Part shown: positions 17,093-25,757 of the stretch, piece after piece
Numbering within the stretch: position 1 is the stretch's first letter
How the letters are laid out: each line of letters starts with the position of its first letter
Source of the DNA: Muribaculaceae bacterium Isolate-037 (Harlan)
GTDB lineage: Bacteria > Bacteroidota > Bacteroidia > Bacteroidales > Muribaculaceae
Length of the DNA stretch: 64,000 nucleotides
Direction of reading: 5' to 3'
NCBI GenBank assembly: GCA_003762615.1
Contig: RIAZ01000024.1
Coordinates: forward strand, 1-64,000
Notes under the pieces: generated by a model
What the model saw: only the letters and a program-made list of their open reading frames with translations
Databases searched by the model: none
Told to the model about the DNA's origin: nothing
Program-made: the position numbers and the translations under genes

Positions 17093-18217
17093 ATGAGGTT
17101 CAATATCGACGGAAAACTGTTTCAGCAGCAGCTTCAGGCAGTCAACAAAGTAATCAACGCAAAGAATGCACTCTCCATTCTCGACAACTTCTTGTTTGAA
17201 CTTGAAGGAGACAAACTGACCATTACGGGTAGCGACCAGGAAAATATAGTGACAGCCCGAGTGGAGGTCATGGATTCCGACGGCGACGGCTCTGTGGCTG
17301 TCCCTGCAAAGAGCCTGCTTGAAATAACAAAAGAGATCAGCAACCAGCCGCTCACATTCAACTATAATGAATCTACAGGCGAGATTGAGGTGGAATTCCT
17401 CAACGGTAGCTTCCGGTTCATGGGAATCAATGCCGATGAATTTCCCAAGGGGGATGCGGCAGATGCCGATGCAATGGTGCTCACAATACCATCATCTGTG
17501 ATACTGAAGGGTATTGAGAAAACTATCTATGCGGTGAGTACAGAGACAATCCGTCCGATGATGACCGGTATATATTGGGATATTCATGAAGGCGATATCA
17601 CATTCGTGGCGAGCGACACCCACAAACTGGTGCGCTATATCAATATGGAGGTGAATCCCGGCATCGAGAGAGGTTTCATCATGCCTGCCAAACCCGCCAA
17701 TATCCTTAAAGGTATCCTTGGTAAGGAGGAGAGCGACGTGGTGATGACCCTTGGCTCAAAAGGCGCGAAATTCGAGTTCGGTGCATATTCACTCACATGC
17801 CGATTCATAAAAGGTAACTATCCCAACTATAACCGCGTGATACCTACCTCCAATCCCTTCACTCTGACAATAGACCGTGAGGCATTCCTGAATGCCATGC
17901 GCCGTGTGGCAATCTTCGCAAGCAAGGCGTCGAACCTGGTAAAGATGGAGGTCAACCAGTCAGGCGTCAAGCTGGCTGCGCAGGATCTTGACTACGGCAC
18001 GTCTGCACGTGAACAGATCATGTGTGAATATCAGGGCAATGATATGGTCATCGGCTTCAATGCACAGTTCACCGTGGAGATATTGAGTAACCTTGGTGGT
18101 GAATCTGTCGTGGTGCAGCTCTCTGATCCTGCACGTCCCGGCATTTTTGCCCCGCTTGAACAGGAGAAAAATCAGAATTTAGTGACAATCCAGATGCCTA
18201 TGCAGGTGCTGGAATGA
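17093..18217 (+). CDS. dnaN: DNA polymerase III beta subunit (sliding clamp)
   Basis: A 374-residue clamp that forms a ring dimer around DNA and tethers polymerase III and other repair proteins. Three clamp folds can be followed, starting MRFNIDGKLFQQQLQAVNKVI, with SATFVASDTHKLV-like and CRFIKGNYPNYNRVIP segments and the C-terminal peptide-binding end. In many bacteria dnaN follows dnaA; here, as in other Bacteroidales, it heads a block with an exonuclease, coaBC, porD, recN and rlmB. Confidence 0.97.
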   Translation: MRFNIDGKLFQQQLQAVNKVINAKNALSILDNFLFELEGDKLTITGSDQENIVTARVEVMDSDGDGSVAVPAKSLLEITKEISNQPLTFNYNESTGEIEVEFLNGSFRFMGINADEFPKGDAADADAMVLTIPSSVILKGIEKTIYAVSTETIRPMMTGIYWDIHEGDITFVASDTHKLVRYINMEVNPGIERGFIMPAKPANILKGILGKEESDVVMTLGSKGAKFEFGAYSLTCRFIKGNYPNYNRVIPTSNPFTLTIDREAFLNAMRRVAIFASKASNLVKMEVNQSGVKLAAQDLDYGTSAREQIMCEYQGNDMVIGFNAQFTVEILSNLGGESVVVQLSDPARPGIFAPLEQEKNQNLVTIQMPMQVLE

Positions 18218-18233
18218 GAAACTATATATTGAA

Positions 18234-19031
18234 ATGGAACAGACAAAAAAACTGAACCTTGAACGCCCGATAATATTCTTTGATCTTGAGACGACAGGCA
18301 CCAATGTCACTCACGACAGAATCGTGGAAATGTCGTATATCAAGGTTTATCCCGACGGCACGAAAGAGGAACGCACCCGCCGCATCAATCCGGAGATGCC
18401 GATACCGGCGGCAAGCACCGCCATACATCATATCACGGATGCAGACGTGGCAGACGAGCCTACATTCCGTCAGATAGCAAAATCGCTGCTCACTATCTTC
18501 GAGGGTTGCGACATAGCGGGCTACAACAGTAATAAGTTTGATGTGCCTGTGCTTATGGAGGAATTCGGGCGTTGCGGCATAAACTTCGACATATCGGGTC
18601 GTCGGTTTATCGACGTCCAGAACATCTTCCACAAGATGGAGCAGCGCACTCTTGTCGCTGCCTATAAATTCTATTGCGGAGCCAACCTTGAGGATGCCCA
18701 CAGTGCGCTTGCCGACACACAGGCAACGTATGAGGTGCTTCTCGGTCAGCTTGAACGCTATCCGGAGCTGGAGAACAACGTGGAATTTCTTGCAAAATTC
18801 TCCACGATAGGGAAGAACCTTGATCTTGCCGCACGCATAGTGCTTGACGACAACGACGTGCCCGTGTTCAACTTCGGTAAGCATAAGGGTAAGGCTGTGA
18901 AAGACGTGCTTCGTCGCGAACCGTCGTTCTTTGACTGGGTCATGCAGGGAGATTTCCCAAAGAATACGAAAGACGTGCTCATGCAGTTGAAATATAAATA
19001 CACACAGGAACAACGCGAGAAGAATAAATAA
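18234..19031 (+). CDS. DnaQ-like DEDDh 3'-5' exonuclease
   Basis: A 265-residue exonuclease related to the polymerase III epsilon subunit. DEDDh residues are visible: IFFDLETTG (Asp and Glu) near 14-22, GYNSNKFDVPVL near 97-108, and AHSALADTQATYEVL with the catalytic His and Asp near 150. After the exonuclease domain, residues about 205-255 form a second module (FNFGKHKGKAVKDVL, FDWVMQGDFP) as in exonucleases with an ExoX-like C-terminal motif. It lies 16 bp after dnaN and abuts coaBC (TAATG), so a proofreading or repair role beside the clamp is likely. Confidence 0.9.
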   Translation: MEQTKKLNLERPIIFFDLETTGTNVTHDRIVEMSYIKVYPDGTKEERTRRINPEMPIPAASTAIHHITDADVADEPTFRQIAKSLLTIFEGCDIAGYNSNKFDVPVLMEEFGRCGINFDISGRRFIDVQNIFHKMEQRTLVAAYKFYCGANLEDAHSALADTQATYEVLLGQLERYPELENNVEFLAKFSTIGKNLDLAARIVLDDNDVPVFNFGKHKGKAVKDVLRREPSFFDWVMQGDFPKNTKDVLMQLKYKYTQEQREKNK

Positions 19032-20230
19032 TGCTGAAAGGTAAACATATCGTTCTTGGCATATCGGGAGGTATAGCCGCCTATAAGTCGGCATATCTCC
19101 TGAGATTGCTCATAAAGAAAGGTGCGGAGGTGCAGGTGGTGATCACTCCCAATGGCAAGGAGTTTATCACGCCTGCCACGTTGGCAGCATTGAGCGGCAA
19201 ACCGGTGGTGAGCGAATTTTTTGCCGCCAATACCGGCGAATGGCACAGTCATGTGGATCTCGGACTATGGGCGGATCTTATGATCGTTGCGCCTGCGACT
19301 GCCAGCACGATAGGCAAGATGGCCAACGGAATAGCCGACAATATGCTTATCACCACGTATCTTTCCGCAAAGGAGCAAGTGATGGTGGCTCCTGCTATGG
19401 ATCTCGACATGTGGCGTCATCCGTCGACTCAGCGGAATGTCGCGGCATTGAAGAGAGACGGAGTGATAATCGTTGAGCCTGGAAGCGGAGAGCTGGCGAG
19501 CGGACTCTCCGGCAAAGGACGTATGGAGGAGCCGGAGATGATAGTGGAGGCAGCCGAACGCTATTTCAGTTCATGCCAAAGTCTGAAAGGGCAGAGGGTG
19601 CTTGTCACAGCCGGACCCACCTACGAGAATATTGATCCCGTGAGATTCATCGGTAATTATTCAAGTGGGAAGATGGGGTTTGCCATAGCCGAGGAATTTG
19701 CATCGCGTGGAGCGGAGGTCACTCTTGTAGCCGGTCCGGTAAGCCTGTCGCTGAAGGATGATAACGTCAGAAGAATCGACGTCACAAGTGCACGCGAGAT
19801 GTGCGACGCATGTAAGAAGGTGGCGAAGGATGCAGACTACGTGGTGCTTGCAGCAGCTGTAGCCGACTATGCGCCTGAAACCGTGGCAGAGAAAAAGATA
19901 AAGCGCGAGGGCACCGACGGCATGATATTGCGTCTTGTGAAGAACCCCGATATCGCCGCCACCCTTGGGGAAGCGAAACACGAGGGACAGGTGCTTGTGG
20001 GCTTTGCCCTTGAGACTGACCATGAGGAGGAGAATGCGATTGGGAAACTGCGCAGAAAGAATCTTGACTGGATTGTGCTTAACTCGCTCCGCGACCCCGG
20101 GGCTGGTTTCATGAAAGATACTAATAAAGTGACGATACTCTCCTCGTCGGGAGAACGTATCTCATTCGGCACCAAGAGTAAGCGCGAAGTGGCTGCCGAC
20201 ATTGTAGACACAATCACTGCCAAGTCTTGA
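19031..20230 (+). CDS. coaBC: Bifunctional phosphopantothenoylcysteine decarboxylase/synthetase
   Basis: A 399-residue CoA-synthesis enzyme. The N-terminal FMN-dependent CoaC domain (about 1-185) decarboxylates 4'-phosphopantothenoylcysteine: GISGGIAAYKSAYLLRLL, and the HSHVDLGLWADLMIVAPATAST active-site region. The CoaB domain (about 190-399) joins cysteine to phosphopantothenate: TAGPTYENIDPVRFIGNYSSGKMG. The CoaC catalytic cysteine, in ACG before GxGRM in E. coli Dfp, is not there: the local sequence reads ELASGLSGKGRM. Other lineages vary this loop, so activity may be retained, but it deserves a check. It starts in the stop codon of the exonuclease gene. Confidence 0.95.
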   Translation: MLKGKHIVLGISGGIAAYKSAYLLRLLIKKGAEVQVVITPNGKEFITPATLAALSGKPVVSEFFAANTGEWHSHVDLGLWADLMIVAPATASTIGKMANGIADNMLITTYLSAKEQVMVAPAMDLDMWRHPSTQRNVAALKRDGVIIVEPGSGELASGLSGKGRMEEPEMIVEAAERYFSSCQSLKGQRVLVTAGPTYENIDPVRFIGNYSSGKMGFAIAEEFASRGAEVTLVAGPVSLSLKDDNVRRIDVTSAREMCDACKKVAKDADYVVLAAAVADYAPETVAEKKIKREGTDGMILRLVKNPDIAATLGEAKHEGQVLVGFALETDHEEENAIGKLRRKNLDWIVLNSLRDPGAGFMKDTNKVTILSSSGERISFGTKSKREVAADIVDTITAKS

Positions 20231-20240
20231 CTATCCGATT

Positions 20241-21197
20241 ATGAGGTTTATCAGTCAGTCGTTGAGGAGTGCAACTGTAATTGCAGCGTTCAGGAGAATG
20301 TTGGTGTCGGTAGTAATGATGATTGCCCTTGTGCCTTTCTGTGCAGCCCAGGAACTTAGATGCACTGTTGAGGTCAACAGCAGCGCGATCGAGGGCACAA
20401 GCAAAAGCGTATTCGAATCGCTACAGCAGAGCATTATCGAATATCTGAACGAGACGAAATGGACAAATGCCGTCTTCTCTCCAAATGAGAAGATAGAATG
20501 CAATTTCTTTCTTACCGTGAAGGAGTATGCCGACGACAAGATAAAAGGTGATATTCAGGTGCAGCTCATACGTCCGGTCTACAACAGCACCTATACCACG
20601 ACGCTCCTCAATTTCAAGGATACGAAAGTGGAGTTTGACTATAGGGAGGGCGATCCGCTGATATTCAACGACAGCAGTTGGGAGAATAATCTCATCGGTC
20701 TGCTAAACTATTATGCCTATCTTTTTCTCGCACTTGACTTCGACAGCTTCTCTCCGAAAGGCGGACAGCCATACTTTGATAAGGCTGCGTCGGTGGTGCA
20801 GCTTGCGCAATCAAGCGGAGAGATAGGGTGGCGCACGTTTGAAGACACTAAGAACCGAAGTGCGGTACTAAGTTCATTCATGGATTCCAACACTTCGGCG
20901 ATCCGCGACATGAGCTACCAATATTACCGCAAGGGGCTCGATGAGATGGCTACAAGTCCTGACAAGGGGCGGGCGGCAATCACTGAATCCCTTCAGGCAA
21001 TAGCGGAGGTCTACAAGCATGCGCCTATGTCGGTGGCTCTCTCGATGTTTCGCGATGCTAAACTCGACGAGCTTGTCAATCTCTACTCCAAGGCACCCCA
21101 GTCGGAGCGGGAAAAGGTCTACGAATTGTTGCGGCCAATTTATCCCACCGATATGGAGCGGCTTGAAAAAATCAGGAAACCGGAGGAAAACAACTGA
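20241..21197 (+). CDS. porD: PorD/DUF4835 family exported protein
   Basis: A 318-residue exported protein of the DUF4835 family, annotated as PorD, a type IX secretion-associated protein, in several Bacteroidota. A signal peptide ends at FCAAQELRC. The start may be the ATG at 20298 (MLVSVVMMIALVPFCA), which gives a cleaner signal than the listed start. The body is typical: NETKWTNAVFSPNEKIECNFFLTV, RPVYNSTYTTTLLNFKD, LNYYAYLFLALDFDSFSPKGG. The position between coaBC and recN is conserved across the phylum. No other T9SS gene is in the window, so its role here is unproven. Confidence 0.85.
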   Translation: MRFISQSLRSATVIAAFRRMLVSVVMMIALVPFCAAQELRCTVEVNSSAIEGTSKSVFESLQQSIIEYLNETKWTNAVFSPNEKIECNFFLTVKEYADDKIKGDIQVQLIRPVYNSTYTTTLLNFKDTKVEFDYREGDPLIFNDSSWENNLIGLLNYYAYLFLALDFDSFSPKGGQPYFDKAASVVQLAQSSGEIGWRTFEDTKNRSAVLSSFMDSNTSAIRDMSYQYYRKGLDEMATSPDKGRAAITESLQAIAEVYKHAPMSVALSMFRDAKLDELVNLYSKAPQSEREKVYELLRPIYPTDMERLEKIRKPEENN

Positions 21198-21217
21198 TCC
21201 CCCATAAAGAATAGAAG

Positions 21218-22900
21218 ATGCTTGAAAGTCTGATTATAAAGAATTACGCATTGATTGATGATCTGAATCTTAAGTTCACTCCCGGACTGACAATCGTGAC
21301 GGGAGAGACGGGTGCGGGCAAATCAATCATGCTTGATGCCTTGTCGCTGCTTCTCGGAGAGAGGGCGGAGACAAAGGCTATATCCGACAAGAGCCGAAAA
21401 TCAGTGATAGAGGCGACCTTCTCATCCCCCTCTCCGGAGTTGTCGAAACTTCTGACCGACAATGGTATCGAATGGAACAGTGCGGAATTGATAGCCCGAC
21501 GGGAAATCTCTGCCTCCGGGCGTTCGCGTGCGTTTGTCAACGACACTCCTGTGACATTGCCCGTATTGTCGTCAATCACGTCGAATCTTATCGACATACA
21601 TTCGCAACACAGCAACATGGTGTTGTCGCAATCCTCCAGCCATCTGTCGATAATAGATTCATTCGCCGGCGATGCTGAATTGCTGGGGCGTTACCGTAGG
21701 GAGTTTTCTGAATACGTCGCATTGCGCAGCAAGATAAAACGCATAAAGGAGCAGATAGCCAAGAATAAGGAGAATCGGGAGTTTATAGTCTTCCAGTTGG
21801 AGCAGCTTGACAAGCTCAAGCCCCGTAAGGGTGAGCTGCGGCAGGTGGAGCAGGAGTTTGATATGCTCAGCGATTCCGATCAGATCCGCGAGGATCTCGG
21901 CTACGCCTATAATTGCTTCGAGAGTGGCGACAGGAGTATAAACGCACTCCTTGCTGAAGCCACGGAGTCAATATTAAAGGTGAATCTCGACATATTCGGC
22001 GATAAAGTGGAGGAGGAGCTTGCGGAGCGTCTTGAAAATCTAAGGATAGAACTGAAGGATATCACCGAGACTGTCTATGACTATCTCGAGCGTGTGGATT
22101 CCGATCCGGGTCGTCTTGCGAAAGTGACGGCAAGGATGAACCAGATATACGATGCCATAAAGCGGTTCAAGGTGATGGATGAGGATGGTCTTGTGGCTCT
22201 CCATGCGGAGCTTAGGGGAAAACTTGACTCAATCGACAATGGCGATGGTGATCTCGAGGAGATGGAGAAGCAGGCACGCACGCTTGCCAAGGATCTGAAG
22301 ACTCTTGCATTGGAACTTACCGGCATACGGCAGGAGGCATCCGTCCGGCTCAGCGAACTCATCACGGAGACTGCCCGTCCGCTCGGTCTGCAAAATCTGC
22401 GGTTCAGCGTCGCGCTGACGCAAGGGAAGCTGACTGCCGACGGTCAGGACACAGCCGATTTTATATGCAGCTTCAATAAGAACCATGAGATGCAGTCGAT
22501 GGGGAAAGTGGCGTCCGGAGGTGAGCTGGCGCGTCTGATGCTTAGCCTTAAATCAATAATGGCAAAGTGCATGAACCTTCCGACGGTCATATTCGATGAG
22601 GTCGACACGGGAGTGTCGGGGGAGATCGCCGACAAGATGGGCGATATGATGCGCCGCATGGGAAGGGAGATGCAGGTGCTTGCGATAACGCATCTGCCGC
22701 AAGTGGCGTCAAAGGGCGACAGCCATTTCAAGGTGTATAAGACTGACAACGAGACGCGCACGGTGTCGCACGTCAGGATGCTCGACAAGGAGGAGCGTAT
22801 CAGGGAACTCGCCGCTATGTTGTCGGGTAAGACAATCAACGATGCCGCACTCCTTAACGCACGCACTCTCCTTAAAAACGTAGGGAAAGAGCAAAAATAA
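21218..22900 (+). CDS. recN: DNA repair protein RecN
   Basis: A 560-residue SMC-like ATPase that acts early in double-strand break repair. Walker A is GETGAGKSIMLDAL at about residues 30-43; a coiled-coil middle covers about 155-370; the ABC signature lies in GKVASGGELARLMLSLK, and Walker B is PTVIFDEVDTGVSG near 450. Length matches the family. It lies 20 bp after porD and 6 bp before rlmB, within one likely transcription unit. Confidence 0.96.
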   Translation: MLESLIIKNYALIDDLNLKFTPGLTIVTGETGAGKSIMLDALSLLLGERAETKAISDKSRKSVIEATFSSPSPELSKLLTDNGIEWNSAELIARREISASGRSRAFVNDTPVTLPVLSSITSNLIDIHSQHSNMVLSQSSSHLSIIDSFAGDAELLGRYRREFSEYVALRSKIKRIKEQIAKNKENREFIVFQLEQLDKLKPRKGELRQVEQEFDMLSDSDQIREDLGYAYNCFESGDRSINALLAEATESILKVNLDIFGDKVEEELAERLENLRIELKDITETVYDYLERVDSDPGRLAKVTARMNQIYDAIKRFKVMDEDGLVALHAELRGKLDSIDNGDGDLEEMEKQARTLAKDLKTLALELTGIRQEASVRLSELITETARPLGLQNLRFSVALTQGKLTADGQDTADFICSFNKNHEMQSMGKVASGGELARLMLSLKSIMAKCMNLPTVIFDEVDTGVSGEIADKMGDMMRRMGREMQVLAITHLPQVASKGDSHFKVYKTDNETRTVSHVRMLDKEERIRELAAMLSGKTINDAALLNARTLLKNVGKEQK

Positions 22901-22906
22901 AGAAAG

Positions 22907-23662
22907 ATGGAAAAGAATGATTATATATTCGGCATACGTGCCATACTTGAGGCAATAGAATCAGGTAAAACCATTGACAAAGTATTGATCCGCCGGGATC
23001 TCGGAGGCGAACTTGCCAAGGAGCTCCTGGATAAGGTCAGGGAGTATGATATAGTCGTGCAGCGCGTTCCGCTTGAGCGACTCAACCGCATCACGATGAA
23101 GAATCATCAGGGAGCGATAGCACAGTTGTCGCCGGTGGGCTATCATCGTCTTGACAACATAATCCCGCAACTCTATGAGGATGGTAAGATTCCGTTTGCC
23201 CTCGTGCTCGACGGAGTGACCGATGCCCGCAATTTCGGAGCTATAGCGAGAAGCGCAGATTGTGCCGGAGTTGATTTCATAGTGGTGCCGGAGAGGGGTA
23301 GTGCCTCCGTGACGTCGGATGCAGTCAAGGCGTCGGCAGGGGCATTGTTCTATGTGCCGGTATGTCGTGAGCGCGACACGCTGACAGCAGTGAAGAAACT
23401 CAAGGAGAACGGCTATCTCGTGGTCGGAGCCTCGGAGAAGGGTGCGCAGAGCTATATAGATGCCGACTACACCGTGCCTGTGGCGATAGTCATGGGATCG
23501 GAAGATACCGGCATATCCCCGGAGGTGCTGCGCCAGTGCGACAGGCTTGCGGCAATACCTATCCTGGGTAACATCGGGTCGCTCAACGTGTCGGTGGCGG
23601 CAGGCGTGATTCTGTATGAGGCGGTGCGTCAGCGTTTGGCATCCGGATTTTCAAAACAATGA
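22907..23662 (+). CDS. rlmB: 23S rRNA (guanosine-2'-O-)-methyltransferase RlmB (TrmH family)
   Basis: A 251-residue SPOUT methyltransferase expected to methylate G2251 of 23S rRNA. The N-terminal substrate-binding domain starts YIFGIRAILEAIESGKTIDKVLI. The knotted domain has LDGVTDARNFGAIARSADCAGVDFIV, VMGSEDTGISPEVLRQCD and IGSLNVSVAAGVILYEAVRQR, the three SPOUT motifs. Other TrmH-type 2'-O-methyltransferases are hard to exclude by eye. It is the last gene of the block beginning at dnaN. Confidence 0.92.
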   Translation: MEKNDYIFGIRAILEAIESGKTIDKVLIRRDLGGELAKELLDKVREYDIVVQRVPLERLNRITMKNHQGAIAQLSPVGYHRLDNIIPQLYEDGKIPFALVLDGVTDARNFGAIARSADCAGVDFIVVPERGSASVTSDAVKASAGALFYVPVCRERDTLTAVKKLKENGYLVVGASEKGAQSYIDADYTVPVAIVMGSEDTGISPEVLRQCDRLAAIPILGNIGSLNVSVAAGVILYEAVRQRLASGFSKQ

Positions 23663-23762
23663 CTATAAATTCGGAGATAATATAAACGGATTAAATATCA
23701 GAGAGATGTCGCGGATGGATGCGGATCGTAAGAAGGAATTTGGATAATAAATTTCAATTAAA

Positions 23763-23794
23763 TTTGGTCAATCCATCCATTTAGGCTAATTTTG
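23763..23794 (+). promoter_or_regulatory. Promoter of nusB
   Basis: TTTG (23763-23766), a 20-bp spacer and TAATTTTG (23787-23794) match the Bacteroidota consensus exactly, 58 bp before the nusB start. Confidence 0.72.
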
Positions 23795-23852
23795 CAAAAC
23801 GTAACGGCATATAATGTGTCGTCACCAAATAAATGAAAGAGCATAAAGAGTT

Positions 23853-25247
23853 ATGATAAATCGTGTGTTGATAAGAATAAAGGTGGTGCAGCTGCTTTAT
23901 TCCTACCTTTTGACAGATAACCGTTTCATGTTGGAATCACAGCCCACATCCCCGACCAAGGAGAAGAGATTCGCCTACAGTCTTTATCTGGATATGCTTG
24001 TGCTGATGATAAAGATTTCAGAAAGAATAGAGAAACGTGGCGGTTATTTACCGTTGCATGACACACGTTTCATAAAGAAACTGCTTGCAGACGATAAGAT
24101 CAAATCCTTGCAGCAGAAATTCCGTAATGAGATATTCCCGTTTGAGCGTCTGGTGGAGCCGTTGGCTGAGCTTGTGAAAGAGAGCGGCATATATAAGAAT
24201 TTCCAGAAGAAGGCAGACGATACGGAAGACGACACCGTATGGGAGAATATCTTCAATCTCATCATATCGGTCAATCCGGCGTTGAACAACGCTTTCACCA
24301 CACGAGAGAATTTCACTCTGCGTGGCGTGGAGCGCATGAAGGGTATGATGGCTGAGACGTTTAAGAATTTCTACGCTTCACGCGACAATATCAGCGATGC
24401 CGTCAATACCCTTGCCTACAGCATGGACCGCGCCCGTGAGCTATATTTCCGTCTTCTCCTTCTCCCTGTGGAGCTTGTAAACCTGCGCGAGAATCAGATT
24501 GAGGATAACCGCAATAAGTTTGTGCCTACAGCTGAGGATCTTAATCCCAACATGCGTTTCGTGGAGAATGGTCTTGTGGCTGCCTTGCGTGAGGATCCCG
24601 ACATGCTTGCCTACGTGGAGGAGAATGAACTGTCGTGGATGAAGGAAGATCCCCAGCTGCTTGAATCATTGCTGAAGGCTGTGATGCAGTCAGACATATA
24701 CGATGAGTACATGCGTTTCCCTGCCACGGATTTCCATACCGATTGCGAGTTTTGGCGCGACATCATGAAGCATGTCATCCTCAATGATGAGAATTTCCTT
24801 GATGCACTTGAGACAAAATCGGTATTCTGGAACGATGACCTCGACATAATCAGCACGTTTGCGATAAAGACTATAAAGCGGTTCGAAGATGCACGTCCCG
24901 ATGCCCATCCTGTCCTTCCGATGTATAAGGATGAGGAGGATGCCGCCTTTGGCAAGAAACTGTTTATGGATGTGGTTAAGAATAAGGACGTCTATCGCAG
25001 ATATATCGATGACTCCGTGTCAAGCGATAAATGGGATACGGATCGTCTGGCATTCATGGATGTAGTCGTGACGATGACAGCCCTTTCGGAGATAATCAAT
25101 TTCCCGAAGATTCCATTGGTGGTAAGTATCAACGAATATATCGAAATTGCCAAAAGCTACAGCACATCGAAGAGTGGCGCATTTGTCAACGGTCTGCTAT
25201 ATTCCATCACCAACAAACTGCGCGAGGAGGGTAAAATCCAGAAATAA
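23853..25247 (+). CDS. nusB: NusB-family transcription antitermination factor, long form
   Basis: A 464-residue protein whose end (about 330-464) carries the NusB helical domain: WNDDLDIISTFAIKTIKRF, DTDRLAFMDVVVTMTALSEIINFPKIPLVVSINEYIEIAKSYST. It begins with the conserved MINRVLIRIKVVQLLYSYL, which is itself NusB-like. E. coli NusB has only 139 residues; here about 300 extra helical residues separate the two parts. NusB works with NusE in rRNA antitermination. The order nusB-yajC-cdaR-coaE is conserved in Bacteroidales and supports the call. Whether the extra region binds RNA or other factors is unknown. Confidence 0.87.
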   Translation: MINRVLIRIKVVQLLYSYLLTDNRFMLESQPTSPTKEKRFAYSLYLDMLVLMIKISERIEKRGGYLPLHDTRFIKKLLADDKIKSLQQKFRNEIFPFERLVEPLAELVKESGIYKNFQKKADDTEDDTVWENIFNLIISVNPALNNAFTTRENFTLRGVERMKGMMAETFKNFYASRDNISDAVNTLAYSMDRARELYFRLLLLPVELVNLRENQIEDNRNKFVPTAEDLNPNMRFVENGLVAALREDPDMLAYVEENELSWMKEDPQLLESLLKAVMQSDIYDEYMRFPATDFHTDCEFWRDIMKHVILNDENFLDALETKSVFWNDDLDIISTFAIKTIKRFEDARPDAHPVLPMYKDEEDAAFGKKLFMDVVKNKDVYRRYIDDSVSSDKWDTDRLAFMDVVVTMTALSEIINFPKIPLVVSINEYIEIAKSYSTSKSGAFVNGLLYSITNKLREEGKIQK

Positions 25248-25300
25248 GGGAGAGGCATAATAAAAATTCCCTTGTTGACTTGAAGTTTCGCCCCACTTCA

Positions 25301-25332
25301 TTTGGAAAAGCGCGTAAAAGATGCTAACTTTG
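25301..25332 (+). promoter_or_regulatory. Promoter of yajC
   Basis: TTTG (25301-25304), a 20-bp spacer and TAACTTTG (25325-25332) form an exact Bacteroidota promoter, 39 bp before the yajC start. Confidence 0.75.
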
Positions 25333-25370
25333 TAGCATTAACAAAACGTAACTAAAAGAAATAATAAAGA

Positions 25371-25691
25371 ATGAATCTACTCAATTCTACACTTCTTCTT
25401 CAAGCACAGGCCCAAGGTGGAAGTCTCAGCGGAATCATCATGATTGTGGCGATGATAGCCATCTTCTATTTCTTCATGATCCGTCCGCAGTCAAAGAAGC
25501 AGAAAGAGATCAAGAAGGCCCGCGATGCCATGCAGAATGGCGACAAGGTAATCACAGCTGGTGGTATCCACGGGAAAATCAAAGATATTTCGGAAAACAC
25601 GATCCTCATTGAGGTGGCTCCCGGCGTCAGCCTTAAGGTAGACAAGACATCTGTTTTTCCGGCATCAGAGAATTCCTCGGAAAAGAAGTGA
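25371..25691 (+). CDS. yajC: Sec translocon accessory subunit YajC
   Basis: A 106-residue single-pass inner-membrane protein that associates with SecDF in the Sec translocase. A hydrophobic helix at about residues 20-40 (IIMIVAMIAIFYFFMI) leads into the conserved RPQSKKQKE and the beta-rich domain NGDKVITAGGIHGKIKDI. Length is normal for the family. A terminator-like hairpin separates it from the next gene. Confidence 0.95.
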   Translation: MNLLNSTLLLQAQAQGGSLSGIIMIVAMIAIFYFFMIRPQSKKQKEIKKARDAMQNGDKVITAGGIHGKIKDISENTILIEVAPGVSLKVDKTSVFPASENSSEKK

Positions 25692-25711
25692 TAATAATCT
25701 GAAAAAGATAA

Positions 25712-25747
25712 TGCCGGAGGCTGGGATTAAGCCGCCGGCAATTTTTT
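25712..25747 (+). terminator. Intrinsic terminator between yajC and the cdaR-like gene
   Basis: TGCCGGAGGC pairs with GCCGCCGGCA with one mismatch, enclosing TGGGATTAA, and a run of six Ts follows directly. It lies between yajC and the next start at 25758, so the downstream genes are either read through partially or have their own promoter, which I could not see. Confidence 0.85.
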
Positions 25748-25757
25748 ATATAGGGCG

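Noticed and set aside
18222..19094. A 290-codon minus-strand ORF opposite the DnaQ-like exonuclease
   Set aside because: Antisense to a gene with clear catalytic motifs; no motif, ribosome site or promoter of its own.
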